Translations under genes and position numbers: made by a program
Shown here: positions 42,672 to 52,624 of the stretch, piece after piece
Position numbering within the stretch: the stretch's first letter is position 1
How the letters are laid out: each line of letters begins with the position of its first letter
Assembly: GCF_003287975.1 (NCBI RefSeq)
Contig: NZ_QMKQ01000006.1
Span: forward strand, 104,235-168,234
DNA from: Arthrobacter sp. AQ5-05
GTDB lineage: Bacteria > Actinomycetota > Actinomycetes > Actinomycetales > Micrococcaceae
DNA: 64,000 bases
Direction: 5' to 3'
The notes under the pieces: model-generated
What the model was told of the DNA's origin: nothing
What the model saw: the letters and a program-made list of their open reading frames with translations, nothing else
Databases searched by the model: none

Positions 42672-43769
42672 CTAGAGCTCGCGGGTCACCACGGCGTCGG
42701 CAAAAGCGGCCAGGGATTCCTTGACGGTTCCCTCCGGCAGCGGTGCCAGGGCCTCGATTGCGGCATCGGCCCAGTGCCGGGCCACATCCCAGGCCTGGTT
42801 GGTGGCGGGATTTGAGGCCACCGCGGCAACGGCGCTGGCCAGCGCGGCGTCCTCGGTCAGGTCCCCGTCCACCAGCTCCAGCACCTTCGCCGCTGCGGTG
42901 TCCCCGGCCGCTGCGGCATCGCGCATCAGCAGGATCGGCAGCGTCGGGACGCCCTCACGCAGGTCGGTGCCCGGGGTCTTGCCCGAACGGACCTGCGCGC
43001 CGGTGACGTCGATGACGTCGTCGGCAACCTGGAAGGCCACCCCGACCTTCTCGCCGTAGGAGCGCAGCACCTCCACGTATTGCGCCACCCCGCCAAAGAG
43101 CGCGCCGAAGGCACCGGAGGTGGCCAGCAGCGATGCGGTCTTGTCGGAGATCACGTTCAGGTGGTGCTCGATCGGGTCGTCGTTCTCGCGCGGGCCGACC
43201 GATTCGTGGAGCTGGCCAAGGCAGAGCCGCTCGAAGGTGCGCGCCTGCATGGACACGGCCTCCGGGCCAAGCTCCGCGCCGATCACCGAGGCGCGGGCGA
43301 AGATCAAGTCGCCGGTGAGGATGGCCACGGAGTTGCCCCAGACCTCGTGCGCGGTGGGAGCGCCGCGGCGCAGTGGCGCCGAGTCCATGACGTCGTCGTG
43401 GTAAAGCGTGGCCAGGTGGGTCAACTCCACGATGGCAGCGGCCTTGATGACGTCCTCGGTCACGCCGTCGCCCAGCAGAGATGTGAGGATCACCAGCAGG
43501 GGCCGGATGCGCTTGCCTCCGGCCTCGACCAGGTGGCGGCTGGTGGCATCGATCAGCGGGTCGGAATTGGCGATCGCGTCGCGCAGCAGCTTCTCGACCT
43601 TGGCCAGCCCTGTGGCGATGGCGGGACCGAACTCGGGGTCCTGGGCGATGAGCCCAAAACCGCCGGGAAGGTTGACCGCGGCGGCCAGCACGCTGGTTTC
43701 CGGGTTCAAATCGAAGGAGTCGTGCACGCCGTGTCCGGCAGCTGTCCAGTTTGTCTGGGAATCGGTCAC
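42672..43769 (-). CDS. Long-chain polyprenyl diphosphate synthase (menaquinone side chain)
   Basis: 365 residues from GTG at 43769 (VTDSQTNWTAAGHG). First Asp-rich motif YHDDVMD in LATLYHDDVMDSAPLRRG, second QVADDVIDVTG; GGKRIRPLLVIL binds the diphosphate. Builds the isoprenoid tail; its neighbours menG and menF point to menaquinone, probably a hepta- to nonaprenyl chain, length not readable. A TAAGTC lies 8 nt before the GTG. The N-terminal 30 residues are less conserved. Confidence 0.9.
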   Translation of the reverse strand: MTDSQTNWTAAGHGVHDSFDLNPETSVLAAAVNLPGGFGLIAQDPEFGPAIATGLAKVEKLLRDAIANSDPLIDATSRHLVEAGGKRIRPLLVILTSLLGDGVTEDVIKAAAIVELTHLATLYHDDVMDSAPLRRGAPTAHEVWGNSVAILTGDLIFARASVIGAELGPEAVSMQARTFERLCLGQLHESVGPRENDDPIEHHLNVISDKTASLLATSGAFGALFGGVAQYVEVLRSYGEKVGVAFQVADDVIDVTGAQVRSGKTPGTDLREGVPTLPILLMRDAAAAGDTAAAKVLELVDGDLTEDAALASAVAAVASNPATNQAWDVARHWADAAIEALAPLPEGTVKESLAAFADAVVTREL

Positions 43770-43956
43770 TGTTCTAAGACTTACTATCTCTCGACGGTCG
43801 GCTCCAGGGGCGGCGTGTGGCCGATTCTGGGTGCTGGTCGGTTGGCACCAGCTGCTCAAGTACAAGGTTCACTCTATCGCCATTCACCGCGCCGGCTCCC
43901 TTTGTGCCGGGATCGCGGCAGGTCGAGGACGCCAGGGAGCATGCGTTTGGCCATTC

Positions 43957-44655
43957 TCAGGCCTGGGGCTTGGTGGCCCGATGCACCGCCACGATGCCTC
44001 CGGAGAGGTTGCGGTAGCGGCAGTTTTCCCAGCCGGCTTCCTCGATCCACGAGGCCAGCCCGTCCTGGGTGGGCCAGGCACGGATGGATTCGGCCAGGTA
44101 GACGTAGGCTGCGGGGTTTGAGGAAAGCTTGGTGGCCACCGGCGGCAGCGCACGCATCAGGTACTCGGTGTACAGGGTGCGGAACGGGGCGAACGTGGGG
44201 TGGGAGAACTCGGCAATGACCAGGGTACCGCCGGGCTTGGTCACACGCAGCATTTCCGCCAGTGCCTGCTTCGGCTCATTGACGTTGCGCAGCCCGAAGC
44301 TGATGGTGGAGGCATCGAAGCTGTCGTCGGCGAAGGGCAGGTTGGTGGCGTCCCCGGCAACGAAGTCGATGTCTGGGCGGCGGCGCTTGCCGACCTTGAG
44401 CATGCCCTGGGAGAAATCGCATGCCACGACGCCGACTCCGGCATCCGCGTACGGTTCCGAGGAGGTTCCGGTGCCAGCGGCCAGGTCAAGGACCCGCTGG
44501 CCGCGCCTGGCGCCCACCGCCTCGACGACGACCTTGCGCCATCGCCGGGTTTGGCCCAGGGAGAGGACGTCGTTCATCACGTCGTAACGCGCGGCGACAT
44601 CATCAAACATGGCTTGGACTTCTTCGGGGCGCTTTTCCAGCGATGCACGGCTCAC
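43957..44655 (-). CDS. menG: Demethylmenaquinone methyltransferase
   Basis: 232 residues from GTG at 44655 ([26 protein letters not shown]). Last step of menaquinone synthesis, SAM-dependent C-methylation. UbiE/MenG signatures: [18 protein letters not shown], the SAM loop [19 protein letters not shown], and [26 protein letters not shown]. The upstream extended frame has no conserved residues. Lies after the polyprenyl synthase region, divergent from menF. Confidence 0.93.
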   Translation of the reverse strand: MSRASLEKRPEEVQAMFDDVAARYDVMNDVLSLGQTRRWRKVVVEAVGARRGQRVLDLAAGTGTSSEPYADAGVGVVACDFSQGMLKVGKRRRPDIDFVAGDATNLPFADDSFDASTISFGLRNVNEPKQALAEMLRVTKPGGTLVIAEFSHPTFAPFRTLYTEYLMRALPPVATKLSSNPAAYVYLAESIRAWPTQDGLASWIEEAGWENCRYRNLSGGIVAVHRATKPQA

Positions 44656-44773
44656 CGTTTCATTGTTGCAAAGTTCCCCGGCATCGGGAAAACCCTTGGG
44701 GCTCCGGCGCCCGGGTGAGCGGGGCCACTGCCGCCCCACGGGGCCTGTTCCACGGCGGTAAGCTAGGCAGATC

Positions 44774-46111
44774 ATGACTTCGCAACTTTCCGCCGCCTTG
44801 GGGACCCCGGTCCCGGGCACCGTCCCGCAACTGCGTTCGATCACCGTCCAGCGACCGGCCATGAGCGAGCACGGCCTGCTCGACTACATCACCCGCGACG
44901 ATTCCCTGGTGTGGTCCCGGCACGGCGAGGGAACCATTGGCTTTGGCCAGGTCGCGAGGTTCGAATCCACGGGCCCGGAGCGCTTTGCCCTGGCACACCA
45001 ATGGTGGGATGCGGTCTCGGACGCGGCACTGGTACGGGACCCGCTGGATTTCCCGGGCACCGGTCTGATCGCCTTCGGGACGTTCGCCTTCTCATTTTCC
45101 AGCACCTATGCCTCGCGCTTGATCGTGCCGAGGATCGTGGTGGGCCGCAACGAGTCCTGCAGCTGGATCACCTACACGGTGGCTGACCCCGAGGCGGACT
45201 TGAGCGCTGAGGCGGCCGAGGCGGAGCTGGCTGCCCTGCTGGAGGACTACTCCCCCGAGCACGAGCTGGGCGAGGGCCTCGACCGGTTGGTGGCCGGGCA
45301 AATCTCGGAGCTTGAATACGAGGACTCGGTGCGCAAGGGGGTCGCGGTCATCGAATCCGGTGCCGCGACCAAGCTGGTGCTCGCCCGCGACGCGGTGGCC
45401 GAGCTCGGCTCCCCGATCGCCGTGGCCCAGGTCCTGCGCCAGCTGGCGCTGCGCTACGACGACTGCTGGACCTACTCGGTGGACGGGCTCATCGGCGCTA
45501 CCCCGGAAATGCTGGTGCGCGTGCGCGGGGACATTGCCGAGGCCAGGGTCCTGGCCGGCACCCTTGACCGAGCCACAGCGCCGAGCGGGGATTCCCGCTA
45601 CGCCCACCGCATGCTGATCGAGGACGAGAAGCAGCGCCACGAGCACCAGTTGGCCATCGACTCGCTCACCGAGCAGCTCGGCCCGCTGGCCTCGGGCATG
45701 GACGCCCCTGACGAACCCTTTGTGTTGCAGCTGCCCAACGTCTGGCACCTGGCTTCGGACGTCAAGGCGTCCCTCGCGGCCAGGGCCGATGGTTCGGTGC
45801 CGAGCGTGCTTGATTTGGCCGAGGTCTTCCACCCGACGGCCGCCGTGTGCGGGACTCCCACCAAGGAGGCGGGCCGGATCCTGCGCGAGCTCGAGGGCAT
45901 GGATCGCGGGCCGTACGCCGGACCCGTGGGATGGATCGACACCCGCGGAAACGGCGAGTTCGGCATTGCCCTGCGTGGTGGAGTGATCGAATCCCCCACC
46001 TCGGTTAGGCTCTACGCCGGGTGCGGCATCGTTGCCGCTTCCGATCCGGCGGCCGAGCTTGCCGAGTCCTGGGCCAAGATGCGCCCCATGCGTGAGGCGC
46101 TGGGCATCTAG
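44774..46111 (+). CDS. menF: Isochorismate synthase (menaquinone)
   Basis: 445 residues. Converts chorismate to isochorismate, the first committed menaquinone step. Chorismate-binding enzyme signatures: [52 protein letters not shown] with the catalytic Glu, and [40 protein letters not shown]. Could also feed a siderophore, but adjacent menG and the absence of siderophore genes favour menaquinone. Divergent from menG. Confidence 0.92.
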   Translation: MTSQLSAALGTPVPGTVPQLRSITVQRPAMSEHGLLDYITRDDSLVWSRHGEGTIGFGQVARFESTGPERFALAHQWWDAVSDAALVRDPLDFPGTGLIAFGTFAFSFSSTYASRLIVPRIVVGRNESCSWITYTVADPEADLSAEAAEAELAALLEDYSPEHELGEGLDRLVAGQISELEYEDSVRKGVAVIESGAATKLVLARDAVAELGSPIAVAQVLRQLALRYDDCWTYSVDGLIGATPEMLVRVRGDIAEARVLAGTLDRATAPSGDSRYAHRMLIEDEKQRHEHQLAIDSLTEQLGPLASGMDAPDEPFVLQLPNVWHLASDVKASLAARADGSVPSVLDLAEVFHPTAAVCGTPTKEAGRILRELEGMDRGPYAGPVGWIDTRGNGEFGIALRGGVIESPTSVRLYAGCGIVAASDPAAELAESWAKMRPMREALGI

Positions 46112-46276
46112 GTATTTGGGCAAGCCCTCGTCATACAACGATTTCACAACGGGCCTTGTTTACCCAGAGAAAATGAATGTAGCCTGTGAGGCATATCTCA
46201 AAAGGGCTGCGCTGCCGGTTAGAATGATCTTCAACGCAAAACCTGCGAGCGGTTACCTAGAGAAGGATCACACTCC

Positions 46277-47068
46277 ATGCGGATTACATCAACCGTGCTC
46301 AAGTCATTGGCAGTAGCGGCCGTGGGGGCCCTGGCCTTGACTGCCTGCGGCAGCAACGATACCCCGGCGGCATCGTCGACCGACGCCAATGCGCTCAAGC
46401 TCATCAATGCCGGCAAGCTCACCGTTTGCTCCGACATCCCGTACGAGCCGTTCGAATTCGTCAAGGACGGCAAGAACGTCGGCTTCGACATGGACATTGC
46501 CGCCGAGATCGCCAAGGACCTGAGCGTCGAGCTCAACGTGATCGATTCGAGCTTCGACTCCATTGAGTCGGGCCTGTTCAGGACGCAGTGCGATATCGCA
46601 ATTTCCTCGGTCTCCATCACCGATGCCCGCAAGGGAAACATGGATTTCTCCACTCCCTACATGGACGACGACCTGACCCTGGTGGCCAAGGAAGGTTCGG
46701 GCGTCACCGACCTCGAATCGGCCAAGGGCAAGAAGGTCGGCGTACAGCAGGCAACCACGGGTGCGAAGTTTGCCAAGGAAAACGGCCTCGACGCCATTGG
46801 CTACGAGGACTCGGGCTTGCAGATCGCTTCATTGAAGGCCGGGACGACTGTTGCAACCCTGGGAAACCAGTCGGTCTTGGGCTACGCCATCAAGGATGAT
46901 CCGACACTCAAGCGCGTTGCCGATTTCAAGACCGGCGAACAACTGGGTGTCGCTGTCCCGAAGGGTGCCACCGCAATGCTTGACCAGGTCAATACGACGC
47001 TTAAGCGCCTGACCGATGACGGTTCACTGGCCAAGTTCACGGCGACCTGGTTTGGCTCCACCAACTAG
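46277..47068 (+). CDS. Polar amino-acid ABC transporter, binding lipoprotein
   Basis: 263 residues. Signal peptide with lipobox LTAC (ALALTACGSNDTP) anchors it outside the membrane. Solute-binding protein family 3: KLTVCSDIPYEPFEFVKDGKNVGFDMDIAAEIAKDL, then DIAISSVSITDARKGNMDFSTPYM, KVGVQQATTGAKFAKENG. Arg in SVSITDARKG suggests a polar or acidic/basic amino-acid ligand. AGAAGGATC precedes the ATG; TAGAAT at about 46222 is a possible -10. Starts a three-gene transporter operon. Confidence 0.93.
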   Translation: MRITSTVLKSLAVAAVGALALTACGSNDTPAASSTDANALKLINAGKLTVCSDIPYEPFEFVKDGKNVGFDMDIAAEIAKDLSVELNVIDSSFDSIESGLFRTQCDIAISSVSITDARKGNMDFSTPYMDDDLTLVAKEGSGVTDLESAKGKKVGVQQATTGAKFAKENGLDAIGYEDSGLQIASLKAGTTVATLGNQSVLGYAIKDDPTLKRVADFKTGEQLGVAVPKGATAMLDQVNTTLKRLTDDGSLAKFTATWFGSTN

Positions 47069-47096
47069 CATCAACCAAGTTTGACGCAAGCATTCA

Positions 47097-47135
47097 GGCG
47101 AGGCCCTGGCTCCCGATCGGAACCGGGGCCTCGCC
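47097..47135 (+). terminator. Attenuating stem-loop inside the ABC operon
   Basis: GGCGAGGCCC...GGGCCTCGCC, 10-bp stem, 29 nt after the binding-protein stop, no T-tract. It likely gives more binding protein than permease by stopping or protecting the mRNA. Confidence 0.55.
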
Positions 47136-47160
47136 AACTTTCACGGAAGGCTTCAATCCC

Positions 47161-47955
47161 ATGGCCATGACAACCCGTCAACGCGCCCGATTAAGCAAAA
47201 TCATCCAGATCGTCATCTTTGTCGGCGTCATCGTGGCGGTGGTGCTCCAAGTCGACTGGAAGATCCTCGGCGACAATTTCTTCGCCTTCGACAAGCTGGG
47301 TCCGATCTTCCCCGACCTGATTACGGTCGGCCTGAAGAACACCCTGTACTACACGGTCATCTCATTTGCCTTTGGGTTGGCCTTGGGCCTGCTCCTGGCG
47401 CTCATGAAGATGGCCAGCTTCGCCCCCTATCGTTGGTTCGCCACCGGTTTCATCGAGTTCTTCCGCGGTGTACCGGCAATCCTGGTCCTCATCGCCTTGG
47501 GCTTCGGCGTGCCCACCGCGTTCCCGGGCAACAACTGGCCTCAGCCCGTGGTGGTCATGGTTGCCCTCGGTCTCGTGTCCTCCGCATACATTGCCGAGAC
47601 CCTGCGCGCGGGCCTGCAAGCCGTTCCCAAGGGCCAGATCGAAGCTGCAAGGTCACTGGGCATGCCTGCATGGCGCGCCATGGTCACCATCGTGATTCCC
47701 CAGGCGTTCAAGATCGTTCTTCCCCCGATGACCAACGAAGTCATCTTGCTGACCAAGGATTCGTCGCTGGCGTTCATCTTGGGAGCAAGCATGGCGCAGT
47801 ACGAAATGACCAAGATCGGTCGCGACGGAATCACGTCCCTCGGCGCGGGCATCACCCCGTTGATCGTGGCCGGTGCGTTCTACCTCGTCATCACCATTCC
47901 TTTGAGCCTGATCGCTCGAAAGTTTGAATCCCGTTCTGCACGGACGAAGCGATAG
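47161..47955 (+). CDS. Polar amino-acid ABC transporter, permease
   Basis: 264 residues, about five membrane helices. HisM/GlnP family: [49 protein letters not shown], then the EAA loop [33 protein letters not shown] single permease gene in the operon implies a homodimer. Followed by its ATPase 11 nt later. Confidence 0.93.
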   Translation: MAMTTRQRARLSKIIQIVIFVGVIVAVVLQVDWKILGDNFFAFDKLGPIFPDLITVGLKNTLYYTVISFAFGLALGLLLALMKMASFAPYRWFATGFIEFFRGVPAILVLIALGFGVPTAFPGNNWPQPVVVMVALGLVSSAYIAETLRAGLQAVPKGQIEAARSLGMPAWRAMVTIVIPQAFKIVLPPMTNEVILLTKDSSLAFILGASMAQYEMTKIGRDGITSLGAGITPLIVAGAFYLVITIPLSLIARKFESRSARTKR

Positions 47956-47966
47956 GGAATTTCCTC

Positions 47967-48755
47967 ATGACTGACAAAAACACCCAAACCACGTTCAAGG
48001 CTTCAGGCGTGGATATCCGGGGACTGCACAAGTCCTATGGCGACAATGAGGTCCTCAAGGGCATTGACCTGGAGGTCAAACCCGGCGAGGTCGTCTGCCT
48101 GATTGGCCCCTCGGGCTCGGGGAAATCCACTTTGTTGCGCTGCGTCAATCTCCTGGAACAGCCAAATGCCGGAGTGATCCATGTGGGCGGCTTCGAAGCC
48201 ACCGACCTGGACGTGGATTTGGACAAGATGCGCCAGAAGGTCGGCATGGTCTTCCAGCAGTTCAACCTGTTCCCGCACCTGACCGTCATGCAAAACTGCA
48301 CCGTCGCCCAGACCAAGGTCCTGAAGCGACCGGCAGCGCAGGCCCAGGAAACGGCCCAGAAGAACCTCACCCGTGTAGGTCTTGGAGAATTCGGCGACCG
48401 CTACCCAGACCAGCTCTCCGGCGGCCAGCAGCAGCGTGTGGCCATCGCCCGGGCACTGTCGATGGATCCAACCCTGATGCTCTTTGACGAGCCGACATCC
48501 GCTTTGGACCCGGAGACCGTGGGCGAGGTGCTGGCCATCATGCGCTCGCTGGCCAAGGGCGGCATGACGATGCTGGTGGTGACCCACGAAATGTCCTTCG
48601 CCAAGGAGGTCGCAGACCGGGTGATCTTCATGGACGGCGGCGTCGTCGTCGAGCAGGGCCCCGCCAAGGAGGTCATCGGCAACCCGCAGCAGCCGCGTAC
48701 CCAGGACTTCCTCAAGCGCGTGCTCGATCCCACCCACGTGGAAATCGCAGAGTAG
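47967..48755 (+). CDS. Polar amino-acid ABC transporter, ATPase
   Basis: 262 residues. Walker [16 protein letters not shown]-loop [16 protein letters not shown], signature [15 protein letters not shown], Walker [17 protein letters not shown], switch His in VVTHEMSFA. GlnQ-type polar amino-acid transporter ATPase. Last gene of the operon, which ends in a strong terminator. Confidence 0.95.
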   Translation: MTDKNTQTTFKASGVDIRGLHKSYGDNEVLKGIDLEVKPGEVVCLIGPSGSGKSTLLRCVNLLEQPNAGVIHVGGFEATDLDVDLDKMRQKVGMVFQQFNLFPHLTVMQNCTVAQTKVLKRPAAQAQETAQKNLTRVGLGEFGDRYPDQLSGGQQQRVAIARALSMDPTLMLFDEPTSALDPETVGEVLAIMRSLAKGGMTMLVVTHEMSFAKEVADRVIFMDGGVVVEQGPAKEVIGNPQQPRTQDFLKRVLDPTHVEIAE

Positions 48756-48774
48756 GTCCCGCACAGCACAAATC

Positions 48775-48820
48775 CCGAGGGGGCGGCTGGCATCCACACG
48801 GATGCCAGCCGCCCCCTCGG
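48775..48820 (+). terminator. Terminator of amino-acid ABC operon
   Basis: CCGAGGGGGCGGCTGGCATCC with exact complement, 21-bp stem and 4-nt loop, followed by TCCTT; 19 nt past the ATPase stop. Confidence 0.85.
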
Positions 48821-48923
48821 TCCTTAACCACCTCGCCAGCGGGGCACCCCCGGCCTTCACTGCTTCATTTTCCGTGGACACCGGGTGCGGCGTACGGTCC
48901 CGACTTCCGCCCCCACGCAAAAG

Positions 48924-48967
48924 AAAGGTGGTCGGCATTCCGCTTTCAAGGAATGCCGACCACCTTT
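48924..48967 (-). terminator. Terminator of sugar ABC operon
   Basis: AAAGGTGGTCGGCATTCC and its complement, 18-bp stem, 8-nt loop; on minus CTTTCTTTTG follows. Lies 53 nt past the minus-strand permease. Confidence 0.85.
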
Positions 48968-49020
48968 CGCCCGTCCCGGCCCCGGGTCCCGCGACAGTGC
49001 CCGGACCATGGTTCAGTTGA

Positions 49021-49989
49021 CTATTTCAGCGCTCCGGCGGTGAGTCCTGCCTTCCAGAAGCGCTGAAGGAACAGGAAGAGCAGCAGCAGCGGAATGATCG
49101 ATACCAGCGCCCCAATGACCACCAGCGACATCGGGACCTTGCCGTTGGAGGCGAACCAGGAGACCAGGCCGACGGTGACCGGTTGCAGCGAGGAGTCGTT
49201 GATGACCATCGCCGGCAGCAGGTAGTTGTTCCAGATTTCCACGAAGTTGAACAGGAAGATTGTCACCAGCACCGGGGTCATCATGCGCAGGCCTATCCGG
49301 AAGTAGATCCCCACCTCGCCCACCCCGTCGATCCGGGCGGCCTCGATGATCTCGTCGGGCACCGATTGGGCCGCGAAGACGCGGGAGAGGTAAACGCCGA
49401 AGGGACTGACGATGCTGGGCAGGATCACCGCCAGCGGGTTGTTGATCAGCCCGACCTCGGAGAACATCAGGTACAGCGGCAGGGTGAACAGGATCTTGGG
49501 GATCAAGACCGCGGCCAGCACCACCCCGAAGACGACTTCGCGGCCGCGGAAGCGGTACTTGGCCAGGGCGTAGCCGGCCATCGAGGCAAGCAGCGTGCCC
49601 ACGATGGCACCCACACCGGCGTAGAAGATGGAATTGAGGATCCAGCGCATGAAGATGCCGTCGCGGGAGGTCAGCAGCTCGCCGACGTTGCTGCCCAGGT
49701 GCATCCCGTTGAACCAGAAACCGGGGGCCGAGAACTGCTCCCCCATGGGCTTGGAGGCCGCGACCAGCAGCCACCAGATCGGCACCAGGAAGTAGAGCGC
49801 GAAACAGCCCAGCACGATGGTGACCACCAGGCGGCCGGCCAGCGAGGTCTCGCGGTTGTTGCGTGGCCCCGAGCCCCGTGCAGCGCCAAAGTTCCGGCCG
49901 AGGCGGGCACGGGTTGCCGGCGGCGGTGCCATATTCGTTTTGGGGTCGGCCGGGGACAGGGAATCGTCGGCGGTCAGTTGGCTGCTCAT
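49021..49989 (-). CDS. Sugar ABC transporter permease (MalG-like)
   Basis: 322 residues from the ATG overlapping the upstream stop (ATGA). Six membrane segments and the EAA loop SVPDEIIEAARIDGVGEVGIYFRI typical of CUT1 permeases. A 45-residue N-terminal tail (MSSQLTADDSLSPADPKTNMAPPP) precedes the first helix. Second permease of the LacI/GH35 locus. No ATPase is encoded here, as is usual for CUT1 systems sharing an MsiK-type ATPase. Confidence 0.93.
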   Translation of the reverse strand: MSSQLTADDSLSPADPKTNMAPPPATRARLGRNFGAARGSGPRNNRETSLAGRLVVTIVLGCFALYFLVPIWWLLVAASKPMGEQFSAPGFWFNGMHLGSNVGELLTSRDGIFMRWILNSIFYAGVGAIVGTLLASMAGYALAKYRFRGREVVFGVVLAAVLIPKILFTLPLYLMFSEVGLINNPLAVILPSIVSPFGVYLSRVFAAQSVPDEIIEAARIDGVGEVGIYFRIGLRMMTPVLVTIFLFNFVEIWNNYLLPAMVINDSSLQPVTVGLVSWFASNGKVPMSLVVIGALVSIIPLLLLFLFLQRFWKAGLTAGALK

Positions 49990-50915
49990 GCGTCCGAGCC
50001 TCGGTTCGTGATCTTGAAGAAGGTGATGGACAAGATGCCAACCAGCACTGCGAGGATCACCGAGGTGGCTGCGGCATAGGGGTAGTTCTGTGCAGCGGTG
50101 GCTGCCTGTGCGGCCATGAGCGGGGTGAAGGCCGAGTCGATGGAGCCGCCCGAGACGCTTTGCAGCACCTTGGGCTCGTTGTAGAGCTGGGCCGTGCCGA
50201 TGATGGAGAACACCGCGGTCAGGATGAGTGCCGGGCGGACCATGGGGATCTTGATGTTCCAGGCGATGTTCCAGGCCGAGGCGCCGTCGATCTTGGCCGC
50301 CTCGAGGATTTCCCCGGGAATCGACTGGAGCGCGGCGTAGATGATGATCATGTTGTAGCCGGTCCAGCCCCAGGTCACGATGTTGGCGACCGACCACAGG
50401 ACCATGTCCTCGCCAAGGAACGGGATCTCGATGCCCAGCGGTGCCAGCAGGGCGTTGATCGGGCTGGAGGTTCCCGAGTAGAGGAAGGACCACATGAGTG
50501 CCGCGATGACGCCGGGAACCGCGTAGGGCAGGAAGCTGGTGAGCCGGAAGAATCCCTTGGCCCGCGCCGAGCGTGAATCGATCAGCAGGGCGAGCCCGGT
50601 GGCGAGGGCGAGCATGATGGGCACCTGGACGACGCCAAAGAGCAGCACCCGGCCGAGGGACTCGATGAACACCGGGTCGGTGAACGCCTTGAGGTAATTG
50701 GTGAACGGGTCAAAAACCAGCGTCGGCGCCGTGAGCCCAAGTCCGTCGCGCTTGAGCACAAACAGGCTGCGGTAGACCGCGAAGCACAGCGGCGCCAGGT
50801 ACATGCCCAGGAAGATCACCGCAAAGGGGGCAAGCAACAAGGCGGCGGTGCGCGCCTGGCGGCCGTTGCCCCTTGGCTTGGGAATCGTTGCTCGGGTTGG
50901 GGTGACCACGCTCAT
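49986..50915 (-). CDS. Sugar ABC transporter permease (MalF-like)
   Basis: 309 residues from MSVVTPTRATIPKPRG, GGAAGG upstream. TAALLLAPFAVIFLGMYLAPL begins six membrane helices; EAA loop is SIPGEILEAAKIDGASAWNIAWNI. Carries the sugar together with MalG-like partner. Lies 76 nt after the binding-protein gene and overlaps the MalG-like gene by 4 nt. Confidence 0.92.
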   Translation of the reverse strand: MSVVTPTRATIPKPRGNGRQARTAALLLAPFAVIFLGMYLAPLCFAVYRSLFVLKRDGLGLTAPTLVFDPFTNYLKAFTDPVFIESLGRVLLFGVVQVPIMLALATGLALLIDSRSARAKGFFRLTSFLPYAVPGVIAALMWSFLYSGTSSPINALLAPLGIEIPFLGEDMVLWSVANIVTWGWTGYNMIIIYAALQSIPGEILEAAKIDGASAWNIAWNIKIPMVRPALILTAVFSIIGTAQLYNEPKVLQSVSGGSIDSAFTPLMAAQAATAAQNYPYAAATSVILAVLVGILSITFFKITNRGSDA

Positions 50916-50991
50916 GGTGCTGCTGCCTTCCGGTGTTTGGTGCAAGGGTTGAAACCCGTGGCGGCCCGGCCGGGCCGCCACGGGACTCGGG

Positions 50992-52320
50992 TTAGTCAGC
51001 GACGTTGATGCCCTGGCTCTTCATGTTCTCCACGGTAGCGGTGTTGGCCTCGACCAATGCGTCGACCAACTTGCCGTTGCCTGCCCAGCCCTTGTTCAAG
51101 CCGTCGTCAAGCTTCGTGGTGGTCAGCGGCATGTTCGGTCCCCACGTCCAGTCGCTGTTGACCCTCAGTGCTTCTTCCTTGAACACGTCGAAGATCTTCT
51201 GTCCCGAGAAGTACTTGTCTTCCTTGGCCAGCTGCGGCAGATCCAGCAGTGCCTTGGCCGCCGGGTAGAGGGCAGCCTTCTCGATCAGGTTGCCGTAGCT
51301 GTCGGCATCGGTGGACAGGAAGTTGGCGAACTTCCAGGCTGCCTCGGGGGTTTCACACCCCTTGAGCACCGCGGTGGCCGAGCCACCGACGTTGCCCACC
51401 GAGGGGTTGGCGGCATCCCACTGCGGCATCGGGGCCACGGCCCACTTGCCGGCGCCGTCCGCCGCGTCGCCCTTGATGACCCCTGCCTGCCACACCGCGC
51501 CGACCAGGGTGGCGATCGATCCGTCGCCCAATCCCTTGAACCATGCCGGATCGTACATCGGCGCCTTGGAGATGGTGCCGGCGTCGACCAGCGACTGCCA
51601 GTATTCGGCGACCTTCTTGTTCTCGTCCGAATCGACGGAAACCTTCCAGCTGTCGCCCTCGATGCCGAACCACGGGGCACCTGCCTGCCAGGACATGCCG
51701 GCATAGTCGTAGTTCGCGTACGGGGAACTGATCTTGATCTTGGGGTCGGCTGCCTTCAGCTTCTCGGCCGCGGCCTTGTACTCGTCCCACGTCGACGGAA
51801 CCTCGATGTTGTGCTTTTCGAAGAGTTCCTTGTTGTAGTACATGGCCATGGGGCCGGTGTCCACGGGGGCGCCGAACACCTTGTCACCGACCTTGACGCT
51901 GTTCCATGCGAATTCCACGTATTCGCCCTGGTTGGCATTGGCGTACTGCGAAACGTCTTCCAGCGCACCCTGCGCGGCGAAGCTGGTGAGGGTTTCGTAT
52001 CCGACCTGCCCCAGGCAAGCGGCGTTGCCGGCCTGCACGGCGTTGAGCATTTTCTCGTAGCCGCCGCGCGAACCGGGCTGGATCTCCTCGTACTTCACCA
52101 CTACATCGGATTGGGAAGCGTTGAAGGCCTTCACGGAATCCGCATAACCCGGAGCCCACCCCCAGAAGGTCAGCTCCGCCGGAGCTGCCGCTTCGCTGCT
52201 TGAGGGCGCGGGAGCCTGCGACTCCACCGGGGCCCCGCTTGCGCCGCCGCACGCGGTCAAGGCCAGGGTTGCTGCGAGGGCACCGGCTGTGGCTATCCCC
52301 CAACGCTTCAAACTCTTCAT
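50992..52320 (-). CDS. Sugar ABC transporter, binding lipoprotein
   Basis: 442 residues from MKSLKRWGIATAGALAATLALTACGG, a lipoprotein signal with lipobox LTAC; GGAGG 5 nt before the ATG. Solute-binding protein family 1: LTFWGWAPGYADSVKAFNASQSDVVVKYEEI, GAPVDTGPMAMYYNKELFEK, and AWKFANFLSTDADS. Upstream lies a 16-bp LacI operator, and the LacI gene is divergent. The ligand is probably a beta-galactoside given the GH35 enzyme. Confidence 0.93.
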   Translation of the reverse strand: MKSLKRWGIATAGALAATLALTACGGASGAPVESQAPAPSSSEAAAPAELTFWGWAPGYADSVKAFNASQSDVVVKYEEIQPGSRGGYEKMLNAVQAGNAACLGQVGYETLTSFAAQGALEDVSQYANANQGEYVEFAWNSVKVGDKVFGAPVDTGPMAMYYNKELFEKHNIEVPSTWDEYKAAAEKLKAADPKIKISSPYANYDYAGMSWQAGAPWFGIEGDSWKVSVDSDENKKVAEYWQSLVDAGTISKAPMYDPAWFKGLGDGSIATLVGAVWQAGVIKGDAADGAGKWAVAPMPQWDAANPSVGNVGGSATAVLKGCETPEAAWKFANFLSTDADSYGNLIEKAALYPAAKALLDLPQLAKEDKYFSGQKIFDVFKEEALRVNSDWTWGPNMPLTTTKLDDGLNKGWAGNGKLVDALVEANTATVENMKSQGINVAD

Positions 52321-52624
52321 GTTTCCTCCACTTGCTACCACCGGCTGTCCGGTACGGCTGTCAAAGACTGGGTCTTCGGGGTTTCGCCCCGATACCTGAA
52401 GCAGCCCGGGATCTCCCAGGGGTGAACTCCTGTGAGCCGCGCAACATCAAGCGTGAAAACCAGAATGCCATAGGTTGTTATCGATAACAAGCGATCCGTG
52501 AACTTTCCTTGGGCTTTCGCATTCCATGGCCAAGAATGGTTGGCATCACATAGAGTCACTTGACGTGTAACATTCGTTTCCAACGCCTGACACATGACGC
52601 ACTCCAACAGAAACGAGGGACTCG
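52321..52624. other. Divergent control region sugar ABC / lacI
   Basis: 304 bp without a gene. Contains the 16-bp LacI-type operator at 52475-52490 and should hold both promoters. No other structure recognised. Confidence 0.6.
52475..52490. promoter_or_regulatory. LacI-family operator 1
   Basis: TTGTTATCGATAACAA, a perfect 16-bp palindrome 155 nt before the binding-lipoprotein start and 135 nt before lacI. An identical copy precedes the GH35 gene. Confidence 0.88.

Noticed and set aside
46112..46276. Riboswitch before the amino-acid ABC operon
   Set aside because: Only a likely -10 (TAGAAT) and ribosome site are visible; the leader is too short for a known class.
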